DNA of 18,982 nt, taken from positions 1 to 18,982 of the forward strand of contig JAZUHB010000086.1 of the NCBI GenBank assembly GCA_045641505.1, read 5' to 3'. This document shows, piece by piece, positions 7,055 to 13,906 of this stretch (its first letter is position 1; each line of letters starts with the position of its first letter). The stretch is from JAZQNF01 sp045641505 (GTDB lineage Bacteria > Bacillota > Clostridia > Lachnospirales > Bianqueaceae). The translations under genes were made by a program, and so were the position numbers. The notes under the pieces were generated by a model. It did not search any database. It saw only the letters and a program-made list of their open reading frames with translations, and was not told where the DNA came from.

Positions 7055-7300
7055 ATTCTATGGCTGGAATATTTTATTCCGAGGCGAGAGTACTGGCAGC
7101 ATGGCTGCCCCTATTGATTGAGTTAAGAGCTCAAATTTTATAAGTTGGTTACTTTATAACCGTCGGACGCTTCGCGCGTACAAACTTGTGAAATGGTCAA
7201 TAAGAGTAGTAAAAGTAACTTTACTATATAGACTCTGACGCCCAGGAAACCTCCATGTTTTCGTATTTCAAGAGTGTATGCGCATGCGTACACTCTTTTT
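7055..7300 (+). ncRNA. Highly structured RNA of unrecognised family (potABCD leader or independent ncRNA)
   Basis: This about 245-nt stretch has a promoter before it, a terminator at its end and no credible protein. Helices found by eye are: 7066-7071/7075-7080; long-range 7083-7091/7232-7242 (GGCGAGAGT with ACTCT-CGCC, two bulged bases); 7095-7100/7104-7109; 7112-7117/7197-7202; 7118-7122/7130-7134; a 12-bp helix 7135-7146/7183-7194 with two G-U pairs; 7147-7151/7157-7161; 7167-7170/7176-7179; and 7207-7215/7219-7226. A weaker outer helix 7060-7063/7253-7256 may close it. Three helices abut with almost no unpaired bases around 7117-7135 and 7194-7197, as in a stacked three-way junction. The sequence does not show the signature blocks I know for T-box, TPP, SAM, cobalamin, lysine, FMN, purine, M-box or guanidine-I riboswitches, tmRNA or SRP RNA. 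Whether it is a riboswitch or a free RNA is not decided by the sequence. Confidence 0.75.
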
Positions 7301-7301
7301 A
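7271..7301 (+). terminator. Intrinsic terminator between the structured RNA and potA
   Basis: AGAGTGTA (7271-7278) pairs with TACACTCT (7289-7296). The intervening TGCGCATGCG adds three more pairs and leaves a GCAT loop. TTTTT follows. It lies 30 bases before the potA ATG, and no promoter is visible in that gap, so potABCD expression would need read-through. Confidence 0.9.
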
Positions 7302-7326
7302 TATTACTTTCATGAGGAGAGAGAAC

Positions 7327-8454
7327 ATGGAAAAGGAAAAGATCGTAAAGCTGGTCAACATTACCAAGTCCTTCGACGGCGAGGAACCGGTGCTCAAAAA
7401 CGTGAGCCTCACGGTGTACGACAACGAATTCCTCACGCTGCTGGGCCCCTCCGGCTGCGGCAAAACCACGATGCTTCGGATTATCGGCGGCTTCGCGGAG
7501 CCTGACGAGGGCGACGTGATCTTCATGGGCGAGCGCATCAACGACGTCCCGCCCTACAAGCGCAACATCAATACGGTCTTCCAGAAGTACGCCCTCTTCC
7601 CCCATCTGAACGTCTTCGAGAACATCGCCTTCCCGCTCCGCGAGCAGAAGGTCCCGAAGGATGAGATCAAGGCCCGCGTCGAAGAGATGCTCTCCCTGGT
7701 CGCGCTGAAGGGCTTCGAGAAGCGCCACATCAACCATCTCTCCGGCGGTCAGCAGCAGCGTGTCGCCATCGCCCGCGCCCTGATCTCCAAGCCGAAGCTG
7801 CTCCTTCTCGACGAGCCGCTCGGCGCCCTGGACCTCAAGCTCCGCAAGGACATGCAGCAGGAGTTGAAGAACATCCAGAAGAAGACCGGGATCACCTTCA
7901 TCTTCGTCACCCACGATCAGGAAGAAGCCCTGTCCATGTCCGACACCATCGTCGTCATGGCCGAGGGCAAGATCCTGCAGATCGGAACGCCCCAGGACAT
8001 CTATAACGAGCCGAAGAACGCGTTCGTCGCTGATTTCATCGGTGAGAGCAACATCGTCGACGGCATCATGAACAAGGATTTCCAGGTCACCTTCTCCGGC
8101 CACACCTTCGAGTGCGTCGACAAGGGCTTCAAGACCGACGAGCCCGTCGACGTGGTCATCCGTCCCGAGGATGTCGACATCGTCGCCAAGGATAAGGGCA
8201 TGCTGACCGGCACCGTTTCCTCCGTCACCTTCATGGGCGTCCACTATGAGATCATCGTCGACATCGACGGCTTCAAGTGGATGATCCAGACCACCGATTT
8301 CTGCGCCGAGGGCTCCGAGATCGGCCTTTCCATCGATCCCGACGCGATCCACATCATGAAGAAATCCGAATATTCCGACATGTTCGGCGACTACTCCTCC
8401 TACAGCATGGAAATGGATACGATCTCCGATCCGGAAAGCGAGGAGGAAAAATGA
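7327..8454 (+). CDS. potA: Spermidine/putrescine ABC transporter, ATP-binding protein
   Basis: PotA is the cytoplasmic ATPase of the polyamine importer. The 375-residue protein has Walker A GPSGCGKT (40-47), Q-loop Gln86, signature LSGGQQQ (138-144), Walker B ending LLLLDEP (about 158-164), H-loop His196 and a C-terminal TOBE region (from about 250) typical of the PotA/MalK class. ATG 7327 is chosen because GAGGAG at 7314-7319 precedes it. The frame is open further upstream, from 7255, but that part would cross the terminator hairpin and has no ribosome site. It overlaps potB by four bases (ATGA). Substrate is inferred from its PotB, PotC and PotD partners; other CUT/POPT-type importers look similar. 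Confidence 0.95.
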   Translation: MEKEKIVKLVNITKSFDGEEPVLKNVSLTVYDNEFLTLLGPSGCGKTTMLRIIGGFAEPDEGDVIFMGERINDVPPYKRNINTVFQKYALFPHLNVFENIAFPLREQKVPKDEIKARVEEMLSLVALKGFEKRHINHLSGGQQQRVAIARALISKPKLLLLDEPLGALDLKLRKDMQQELKNIQKKTGITFIFVTHDQEEALSMSDTIVVMAEGKILQIGTPQDIYNEPKNAFVADFIGESNIVDGIMNKDFQVTFSGHTFECVDKGFKTDEPVDVVIRPEDVDIVAKDKGMLTGTVSSVTFMGVHYEIIVDIDGFKWMIQTTDFCAEGSEIGLSIDPDAIHIMKKSEYSDMFGDYSSYSMEMDTISDPESEEEK

Positions 8455-9344
8455 AAAAGGAAAACGGGAACAACCGGATGACCCGCGCGGAGCGTCTGGC
8501 CCTCGAGCCCTACGCCCTGTGGAGCATCCTGTTCGTCGTCGTCCCGCTGATCTTCGTCGCCTACTACGCTTTCACCGACGCGGAGTTCTCCTTCACCTGG
8601 GACAACATCAAGAGATTCTTCACCGCCACCTCGCAGATCACCAATGAGGACGGCACGACCCGCACGGTCTACACCTACCTCCTGATTTTCTGGCGCAGCC
8701 TCAAGCTCGCGCTGATTTCCACCGCCATCTGCCTGCTGATCGGCTATCCTCTCGCCTACATCATGTCGAAGGCGAGCCCCAAGGCGCAGAAAACGATGAT
8801 TACCCTGATCATGGTGCCTATGTGGATGAACTTCCTGATCCGCACCTACGCCTGGATGACGATCCTGCAGGATACCGGCATCATCAACAGCCTGCTCGAA
8901 GCCCTGCATCTCCGGACCGTCCACATCATCGGCACGGAAGCTGCCGTCGTGATCGGCATGGTCTACGATTATCTCCCCTACATGATCCTGCCCATCTACT
9001 CCATCATGGAAAAGATGGATTTCAAGCTGATCGAGGCCGCGCGCGACCTGGGCTGCAACAACGCCTCCGTGCTGCGCCGCGTGATCCTGCCGCTCTCTCT
9101 CCCCGGCATCATCTCCGGCATCACGATGGTCCTCATCCCCTCCATCAGCACCTTCTACATCTCCCAGAAGCTGGGCAACGGCAAATTCTACCTGCTTGGC
9201 GACGCCATCGAGGGTCAGTACACCTCCGGCAACCTGCACTTCGCCGCCGCGATTGCCTTCATCCTGATGGTGATCCTGCTTCTGGCGATGGGCATCACCC
9301 GCCGCTTCACGGACCGGATCGCATACGGAGGTAACGCCAAATGA
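8451..9344 (+). CDS. potB: Spermidine/putrescine ABC transporter, permease PotB
   Basis: PotB is one of two membrane subunits forming the polyamine channel. The 297-residue protein has about six hydrophobic segments and the cytoplasmic EAA loop that docks on PotA: EAARDLGCNNASVLRRVILP (about 195-214). A roughly 30-residue polar stretch after TM1 (about 45-75) is the external loop. AGGAGG lies inside the end of potA just before its ATG, and ATGA overlaps at both ends (with potA and with the next gene) indicate tight translational coupling. The frame is open further back to 8277 but only as an overlap of potA; the ribosome site fixes 8451. Confidence 0.95.
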   Translation: MKKENGNNRMTRAERLALEPYALWSILFVVVPLIFVAYYAFTDAEFSFTWDNIKRFFTATSQITNEDGTTRTVYTYLLIFWRSLKLALISTAICLLIGYPLAYIMSKASPKAQKTMITLIMVPMWMNFLIRTYAWMTILQDTGIINSLLEALHLRTVHIIGTEAAVVIGMVYDYLPYMILPIYSIMEKMDFKLIEAARDLGCNNASVLRRVILPLSLPGIISGITMVLIPSISTFYISQKLGNGKFYLLGDAIEGQYTSGNLHFAAAIAFILMVILLLAMGITRRFTDRIAYGGNAK

Positions 9345-11305
9345 AAAAAATCTCCAAGGTTTATACCGCGCTGGTCTTCATTTTCCTGTTCGCGCCCATC
9401 GCGGTCCTGCTGTTCTATTCCTTCAATGAAGCGAAGAGCCTTTCCGTGTTCAGCGGCTTCACGCTGAACTGGTACAAGGAGCTTCTGAATGACGAGGAAA
9501 CGCTGAAGGCTCTCCGGAACACCCTGATCCTGGCCGTCGCCGCCGCGGCGATCTCCACCGTCATGGGCACCGCCGCCGCCATCGGCATCAACAAGCTGCG
9601 CAGCAAGTTCCTCAAGAGCTCCCTCGATACCGTGACCAATATCCCGATGACCAATCCGGATATCATCACCGGTATCTCCCTGATGCTTCTCTTCGTCTTC
9701 TTCGGCACGCTCTTCGGCCTGAAGTCCTCCCTCAGCTTCTGGACGATGCTGATCGCGCACGTCACCTTCTGCCTTCCCTACGTGATCCTGGAGGTGCTCC
9801 CCAAGCTCGAGCAGATGGACAAGGCGCTGCCCGAGGCCGCGATGGACCTGGGCTGCACGCCCTTCCGCGCGTTCGTCCGCGTCATCCTGCCTGAGATCTC
9901 CTCCGGCATCCTGACCGGCCTGATCATGGCCTTCACTCTGTCGCTCGACGACTTCGTGATCTCCTACTTCACACAGGGAAACGGCTTCCAGACCCTGCCC
10001 ATCCGCATCTTCAACATGACGAAGAAGACCGTCACGCCGAAAATGTACGCCCTGGCCACCCTGATTTTCTTTGCCCTGCTGGGCCTGCTCCTCCTCTCCA
10101 ACTTCATCAACTCCACCGACGCTTCCCGTGAGAAAAAGGGAGACGCGGTCAAGGAAGGCAAGCGCGCGAAGAAGGAAAAGAAGGAGCTCAGCGAAAAGGG
10201 CCGCAGGATTCTCATCGGCATCGCCGGCGGCGTGATCTCCGCCCTGATCCTGTTCGGCATCTTCGGCACCGAGAAGAAGCTCGTTCTCAACGTCTACAAC
10301 TGGGGCGAGTACATCTCCGACGGCTCCGAGGGCACCCTCAATACCGTCAAAGCGTTCGAGAAGTGGTACAAAGAGACCTACGGCGTCAAGCTGAAGGTCA
10401 ACTACGACACCTTCGCCAGCAACGAGGACATGTACAACAAGCTGCAGAGCGGCGCCGTCAGCTATGACGTCATCGTTCCCTCCGACTACATGATCGCCCG
10501 CATGCGCGAGGAAGGTCTGCTGCTGCCGCTCGATTTCAGCAACATCCCGAACTATCAGTACATCCGCGACGATTTCAAGGGCCTCTATTACGATCCCGAT
10601 ACGCTGTACTCGATTCCCTACGCCTACGGCATCGTCGGTGTCATCTATGACGCCAACAAGGTCGATGAGGCCGACGTCGGCGACTGGGATCTGCTATGGA
10701 ACCCTAAATACAGCGGCCAGATCCTTTCCTTCAACAATCCCCGCGACGCGTTCGGCACCGCGATGTACAAGCTTGGCATCAGCGTGAACACCGAAGACAA
10801 GGACGAGTGGAAACGCGCGCAGCAGGAGCTGATCGCTCAGTATCCCCTGCTCTACAGCCAGGTCATGGACGAGATCTACAACATGATGGAATCCGGCGAG
10901 GCCGCCATCGGCTCCTACTATGCCGGCGATTACTTCACCATGGTGGACGCCCAGGCCAAGGACGTGGACCTGCAGTTCTACTATCCCGAGCGGACCAATT
11001 ACTACATCGACGCGTTCTGTATTCCCAGCTGCTGCCAGAGCAAGGAGCTGGCCGAGCTCTTCATCAACTTCATGCTGAGCGAGGAAGCCGGCATCGCCAA
11101 CGCCGAGTACACCTACTACGCGACGCCGAATGCCCTGGTCTACGAGAACGACGAATACATCGACTACATGGAAGACGCCTACGACGTGATCTACCCGGAG
11201 ACCGAGAACTTCGCCGAGGTCTACAACGAGAACGCCTACCACAACCTGAGTCCCGAGCTCCTCTCCTACATGAACGAGCTTTGGGAGGATGTCAAAATCA
11301 ACTGA
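9341..11305 (+). CDS. potCD: Fused polyamine permease PotC and substrate-binding protein PotD
   Basis: One 654-residue chain contains both remaining transporter parts. Residues 1-257 are a PotC-type permease with six membrane segments (about 7-27, 61-83, 107-127, 133-155, 187-207, 235-257) and the EAA loop EAAMDLGCTPFRAFVRVILP (165-184). A Lys-rich linker (259-288) is followed by a seventh hydrophobic segment (289-308), then a PotD-like binding domain (about 312-654) opening LVLNVYNWGEYISDG, which matches the start of mature PotD proteins. There is no lipobox or separate signal peptide. By the positive-inside rule the linker stays in the cytoplasm and the seventh helix carries the binding domain outside. 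GGAGG precedes the ATG, which overlaps potB. A terminator follows. No frameshift is seen at the junction. Confidence 0.94.
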   Translation: MKKISKVYTALVFIFLFAPIAVLLFYSFNEAKSLSVFSGFTLNWYKELLNDEETLKALRNTLILAVAAAAISTVMGTAAAIGINKLRSKFLKSSLDTVTNIPMTNPDIITGISLMLLFVFFGTLFGLKSSLSFWTMLIAHVTFCLPYVILEVLPKLEQMDKALPEAAMDLGCTPFRAFVRVILPEISSGILTGLIMAFTLSLDDFVISYFTQGNGFQTLPIRIFNMTKKTVTPKMYALATLIFFALLGLLLLSNFINSTDASREKKGDAVKEGKRAKKEKKELSEKGRRILIGIAGGVISALILFGIFGTEKKLVLNVYNWGEYISDGSEGTLNTVKAFEKWYKETYGVKLKVNYDTFASNEDMYNKLQSGAVSYDVIVPSDYMIARMREEGLLLPLDFSNIPNYQYIRDDFKGLYYDPDTLYSIPYAYGIVGVIYDANKVDEADVGDWDLLWNPKYSGQILSFNNPRDAFGTAMYKLGISVNTEDKDEWKRAQQELIAQYPLLYSQVMDEIYNMMESGEAAIGSYYAGDYFTMVDAQAKDVDLQFYYPERTNYYIDAFCIPSCCQSKELAELFINFMLSEEAGIANAEYTYYATPNALVYENDEYIDYMEDAYDVIYPETENFAEVYNENAYHNLSPELLSYMNELWEDVKIN

Positions 11306-11334
11306 GCGCTTCCGCCTCATTTTCCCTGCAAATG

Positions 11335-11366
11335 AAAAGAGCATCCCGAGAAGGATGCTCTTTTTT
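11335..11366. terminator. Bidirectional terminator between potCD and the M20 peptidase
   Basis: A 12-bp stem AAAAGAGCATCC / GGATGCTCTTTT (11335-11346 with 11353-11364), loop cgagaa, with T-runs on both strands. It serves the converging potCD (plus) and M20 peptidase (minus) genes. Confidence 0.9.
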
Positions 11367-11378
11367 GTGTCCGAAAAA

Positions 11379-12812
11379 TCAGCAGGCGGAAATCAGGCGG
11401 ATGTAGAATTCGACGGCCGAAAGCAGCGTCTCGAGCCGGATACGCTCGTTGTTGCCGTGGATCGTGCCGCGCTCCTCGGCCGTGAGGTCCATCGCGGAGA
11501 AGCGGAAAACCCGGTCGGAAATGGGGCCGTAATGGCGGGAATCGGAGCACTGGACCATCAGATAAGGCGCGACGACGCAGCCCTTCCAAGTGGAAACAAC
11601 GGCGGACGAGACCTTCTGCCAGCCCTCGCAGTCGGTGACGGAGATGGGGCTGGGCTCGCTGCCTTCGATCACGCTGACCGAGACGTTCGGGTCCGCGATC
11701 ACCTTGTTCAGATGCTCGACGACACCCTGGATGCTGTCCGCGGGATTGATGCGGATATTGATCGTCATGTGGGCCTCCGGCGGAATCACGTTGGAAGCCT
11801 TGCTGCCGTCCATCATCGTGAAGGCGGTGGTCGTGCGCATAAGAGCGTTCATCTCGCCGCCGCTCTTCCTGCAGATACCGGCCAGAACGGGCTTGAACAG
11901 CCAAAGATTCGCGAAAATCAGGCGGTAGACGAAATTGGAACGGCGGCCCAGCGTGTCGAACATCTTCGCCGCGGGCGCGGTGATATGGACGGGCATCGGG
12001 TTATCCAGGATCCTCGTGCAGGCGCGGGCCAGCCGGTCCACGGGCGCGCCGGGCTTGGGCGCGGACGCGTGTCCGCCGGCAGAGCGGGCGCAAAGGTCGA
12101 TTCCGACCATGCCCTTCTCGGCGATGCCGATCAGGCCGCAGCGCTCCTTCACACCGGGGAAAACGCCCTCGACGACCGCGCCGCCCTCGTCAAGCACGAA
12201 CGCAGGCGTAATGCCGTTCGCCGCGAAATGCTCCACGATGTGAACGGCGCCTTTGCCGTTGACCTCCTCTCCGCCGGAAAAGGCGAAATACAGGTCGTTT
12301 TCAGGCACGAAGCCCTTGCCGATCAGATGATCGGCGGCCGTGAGCACCCCATTGAAGGTCACCTTGGTATCGAGCGAGCCGCGGCCCCAAAGAACACCGT
12401 CCTCGATGATCGCCTCGAAGGGAGGCTTGTCCCAGGCTTCCTCGTTGACCGGAACGACGTCGTAATGCGCCATCAGGACCGCCGGCGCGTCTTCGCCCTT
12501 CCCCTTCCAATGAAACAGAAGTCCGCGGTCCGGGAAGCGCTCCAGCGTGCAGACGCGGAAAACGTTCGGGTAGAGCTCAGGCAGCTTCGCGATCAGGCCC
12601 TCGAACTGAGCATCATCCTCCAGCGCGTGATCATGATTGGACACGGTTTTGAAACGGATCAGGGTCTGAAGATTGGAAACAGCTTTGTCACGGTCGAACC
12701 CGACAGAGGTTTCGTCGGCGGCAGGGGCCTCCTTCGGCTTGAACAAAAACGTCCGGATCAGAAGAATGAGGATCAGGATCACCAATACGGCAGGAATGAT
12801 CAACCAATACAT
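11379..12812 (-). CDS. Membrane-anchored M20 family metallopeptidase
   Basis: M20 enzymes are di-zinc amidohydrolases that release amino or acyl groups from small peptides or N-acyl amino acids. The 477-residue protein starts with a single membrane helix (about 3-24), then the catalytic domain. Metal and catalytic residues visible are HYD (His116, Asp118), SLDTK (Asp148), GGEE (Glu182/183, catalytic base and ligand), DEGG (Asp208) and a late TIHGNNE (His452). The inserted dimerisation domain covers about 230-350. Length and the GRGSLDTKV motif resemble the carboxypeptidase S/PM20D1 branch rather than DapE or ArgE. AGGAG precedes ATG 12812. It lies 55 bases after a DUF218 gene. The substrate is not known. 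With the anchor, the catalytic domain probably faces outward. Confidence 0.88.
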   Translation of the reverse strand: MYWLIIPAVLVILILILLIRTFLFKPKEAPAADETSVGFDRDKAVSNLQTLIRFKTVSNHDHALEDDAQFEGLIAKLPELYPNVFRVCTLERFPDRGLLFHWKGKGEDAPAVLMAHYDVVPVNEEAWDKPPFEAIIEDGVLWGRGSLDTKVTFNGVLTAADHLIGKGFVPENDLYFAFSGGEEVNGKGAVHIVEHFAANGITPAFVLDEGGAVVEGVFPGVKERCGLIGIAEKGMVGIDLCARSAGGHASAPKPGAPVDRLARACTRILDNPMPVHITAPAAKMFDTLGRRSNFVYRLIFANLWLFKPVLAGICRKSGGEMNALMRTTTAFTMMDGSKASNVIPPEAHMTINIRINPADSIQGVVEHLNKVIADPNVSVSVIEGSEPSPISVTDCEGWQKVSSAVVSTWKGCVVAPYLMVQCSDSRHYGPISDRVFRFSAMDLTAEERGTIHGNNERIRLETLLSAVEFYIRLISAC

Positions 12813-12867
12813 TGCGCATACTCCTATCGAGGATTTTGTGACACTTTAACACATTATCGCGTGAAAA

Positions 12868-13464
12868 TCAACTGAAGAAATACTTGACCGAGTAAAAGAG
12901 ATACAGAAGCCCCTCCCTCGCCAGAAACGGAAGCTTCGTCTTGAGGCTCCTGTACATGGAGCTGTCCGTGGGGGAAGAAAAGGCCGTGATCCCAAGCTCC
13001 GCCGCCTGCAGCATCGCGCGCTTCATGTGATAGGGGTCGCTGACGACCAGCGCGTCCCGTAGGCCGTGCTCCGTCATCAGCAGCTTTGCCTGAGCCAGGT
13101 TCTCCTCCGTATTCTGCGAACGGTCCTCGAAATATACATCCTCCGGCGCGACGCCGCGCGATACCGCGTACTTCGCCGCGCTTTCCGCCTCGGAGCAGGG
13201 AACGGTCTCGGTGCCGCCCGTCATAATCAGGCAGCCGACCGTGCCGGCCTCGTACAAACGGATCGCGTGCTCGATCCGTTCCCGAAGAACCGGGGACACT
13301 TCCCCTCCCGCCGCTGACGCGCCGAGAACGATCGCGCAGTCCGCCGGCCGCGTCTCATCCCTCCGCGAAAAACGAAGAACGGAAAAGAAAGAAATCAGAT
13401 AGAACACAAGAAAGATCCCGGCCAGCGAGACGCCGAGAACGAGTGCGAAACGTCTCTTTTTCAC
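12868..13464 (-). CDS. DUF218 (SanA/YdcF-like) membrane protein
   Basis: The 198-residue protein has an N-terminal membrane helix (about 6-28) and a DUF218 fold: CAIVLGAS (43-50), a conserved RERIEHAIRLY segment (61-71), MTGG (81-84), a SEAE acidic motif (91-94), a QNTEEN segment (117-122) and VSDPYHMKRA (141-150). Family members such as E. coli SanA act in envelope barrier integrity; the biochemical role is unclear. The start is a GTG at 13464 (VKKRRFALVL) preceded by AGGGGGGA; the frame stays open into tRNA-Thr, which cannot be coding. No promoter is visible between the tRNA end (13504) and this start, so it probably shares the tRNA-Thr transcript. The M20 peptidase follows. Confidence 0.85.
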   Translation of the reverse strand: MKKRRFALVLGVSLAGIFLVFYLISFFSVLRFSRRDETRPADCAIVLGASAAGGEVSPVLRERIEHAIRLYEAGTVGCLIMTGGTETVPCSEAESAAKYAVSRGVAPEDVYFEDRSQNTEENLAQAKLLMTEHGLRDALVVSDPYHMKRAMLQAAELGITAFSSPTDSSMYRSLKTKLPFLAREGLLYLFYSVKYFFS

Positions 13465-13503
13465 GATGATTCCCCCCTTTCTCCGGATTTTTCGTACAAA
13501 AAA

Positions 13504-13576
13504 AGCTCCCGACCGGATTCGAACCGGTGACCTACGCATTACGAGTGCGTCGCTCTACCTACTGAGCCACGGAAGC
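13504..13576 (-). tRNA. tRNA-Thr (anticodon CGT)
   Basis: Minus-strand 73-nt cloverleaf beginning GCTTCCG and ending CGGGAGC plus discriminator T. The anticodon stem ACGCA/TGCGT encloses CTCGTAA, giving CGT (codon ACG). The T arm is CCGGTTCGAATCCGG. CCA is not encoded. A run of seven T follows on the minus strand, only 40 nt before the GTG of the DUF218 gene. Confidence 0.95.
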
Positions 13577-13585
13577 ATCTTTTTC

Positions 13586-13614
13586 ATTATATGCAGAGGG
13601 CGCCCTAAAGTCAA
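13586..13614 (-). promoter_or_regulatory. Promoter of tRNA-Thr(CGT) with a palindromic spacer
   Basis: Minus strand TTGACT (13614-13609), 17-bp spacer, TATAAT (13591-13586), 10 nt before the tRNA. The spacer contains the perfect 10-bp palindrome AGGGCGCCCT at 13597-13606, a possible operator or GC-rich discriminating spacer. Confidence 0.85.
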
Positions 13615-13656
13615 GGAAAACCGCGCGAAAATGCAAGAAATAAATGAAAATTCAAG

Positions 13657-13685
13657 TTGACATCGGGCTCGCTCTATGGTATTAT
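13657..13685 (+). promoter_or_regulatory. Promoter of tRNA-Thr(GGT)
   Basis: TTGACA (13657-13662), 17-bp spacer, TATTAT (13680-13685); a TATAAT is also present three bases further at a 20-bp spacing. Divergent from the tRNA-Thr(CGT) promoter, with 42 bp between the two -35 boxes. Confidence 0.8.
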
Positions 13686-13708
13686 AATTCTCGCGTTGAA
13701 AAACGTAT

Positions 13709-13781
13709 GCTTCTTTAGCTCAGCCGGTAGAGCGTCGCCTTGGTAAGGCGGAGGTCGGCAGTTCGAATCTGCTAGGAAGCT
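13709..13781 (+). tRNA. tRNA-Thr (anticodon GGT)
   Basis: A 73-nt cloverleaf beginning GCTTCTT and ending AGGAAGC plus discriminator T. The anticodon stem TCGCC/GGCGG encloses TTGGTAA, giving GGT (codons ACC/ACU). The T arm carries GCAGTTCGAATCTGC. CCA is not encoded. It is a second threonine isoacceptor placed head to head with tRNA-Thr(CGT), with the same discriminator base and very similar acceptor stem. Confidence 0.95.
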
Positions 13782-13782
13782 T

Positions 13783-13811
13783 GAGGACACTTTCGGGTGT
13801 CCTCTTTTTTT
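13783..13811 (+). terminator. Terminator of tRNA-Thr(GGT)
   Basis: GAGGACAC (13783-13790) pairs with GTGTCCTC (13797-13804) around TTTCGG; a run of seven T follows. It begins one base after the tRNA. Confidence 0.92.
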
Positions 13812-13861
13812 GTCTTTTTCGGAAAAAGCCCGTCCGTCCGCCCCTTTTCTCCGCGCACACG

Positions 13862-13891
13862 CAAAAAAGGAGACGGCCGAAACCGTCTCCT
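13862..13891 (-). terminator. Terminator of efp
   Basis: AGGAGACGG / CCGTCTCCT (13868-13876 with 13883-13891), 6-base loop, with a T-run on the minus strand at 13868-13863. It lies 15 bases beyond the efp stop. Confidence 0.9.
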
Positions 13892-13906
13892 GATTTTCAG
13901 AATGAA

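Noticed and set aside
7055..7300. Assigning the leader to 6S RNA, T-box, guanidine-I or another named riboswitch
   Set aside because: The single long hairpin with a central bubble expected for 6S is not seen; T-box AGGGTGGTACCGCG-type and guanidine-I blocks are absent. I cannot run covariance searches, so it is left unnamed.
7255..7326. N-terminal extension of PotA starting at 7255
   Set aside because: It would translate through the terminator hairpin and lacks a Shine-Dalgarno; GAGGAG at 7314-7319 fixes the start at 7327.
7138..8352. A 404-codon minus-strand frame across potA and the leader RNA
   Set aside because: It is antisense to a complete potA, has no promoter or ribosome site, and its product is a repetitive Asp/Val/Leu string.
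11289..12875. A 528-codon plus-strand frame across the M20 peptidase
   Set aside because: It crosses the bidirectional terminator and is antisense to a gene with intact metal ligands.
13465..13539. Upstream extension of the DUF218 gene into tRNA-Thr
   Set aside because: The extra codons are tRNA sequence; the GTG at 13464 has a ribosome site and starts directly before the membrane helix.
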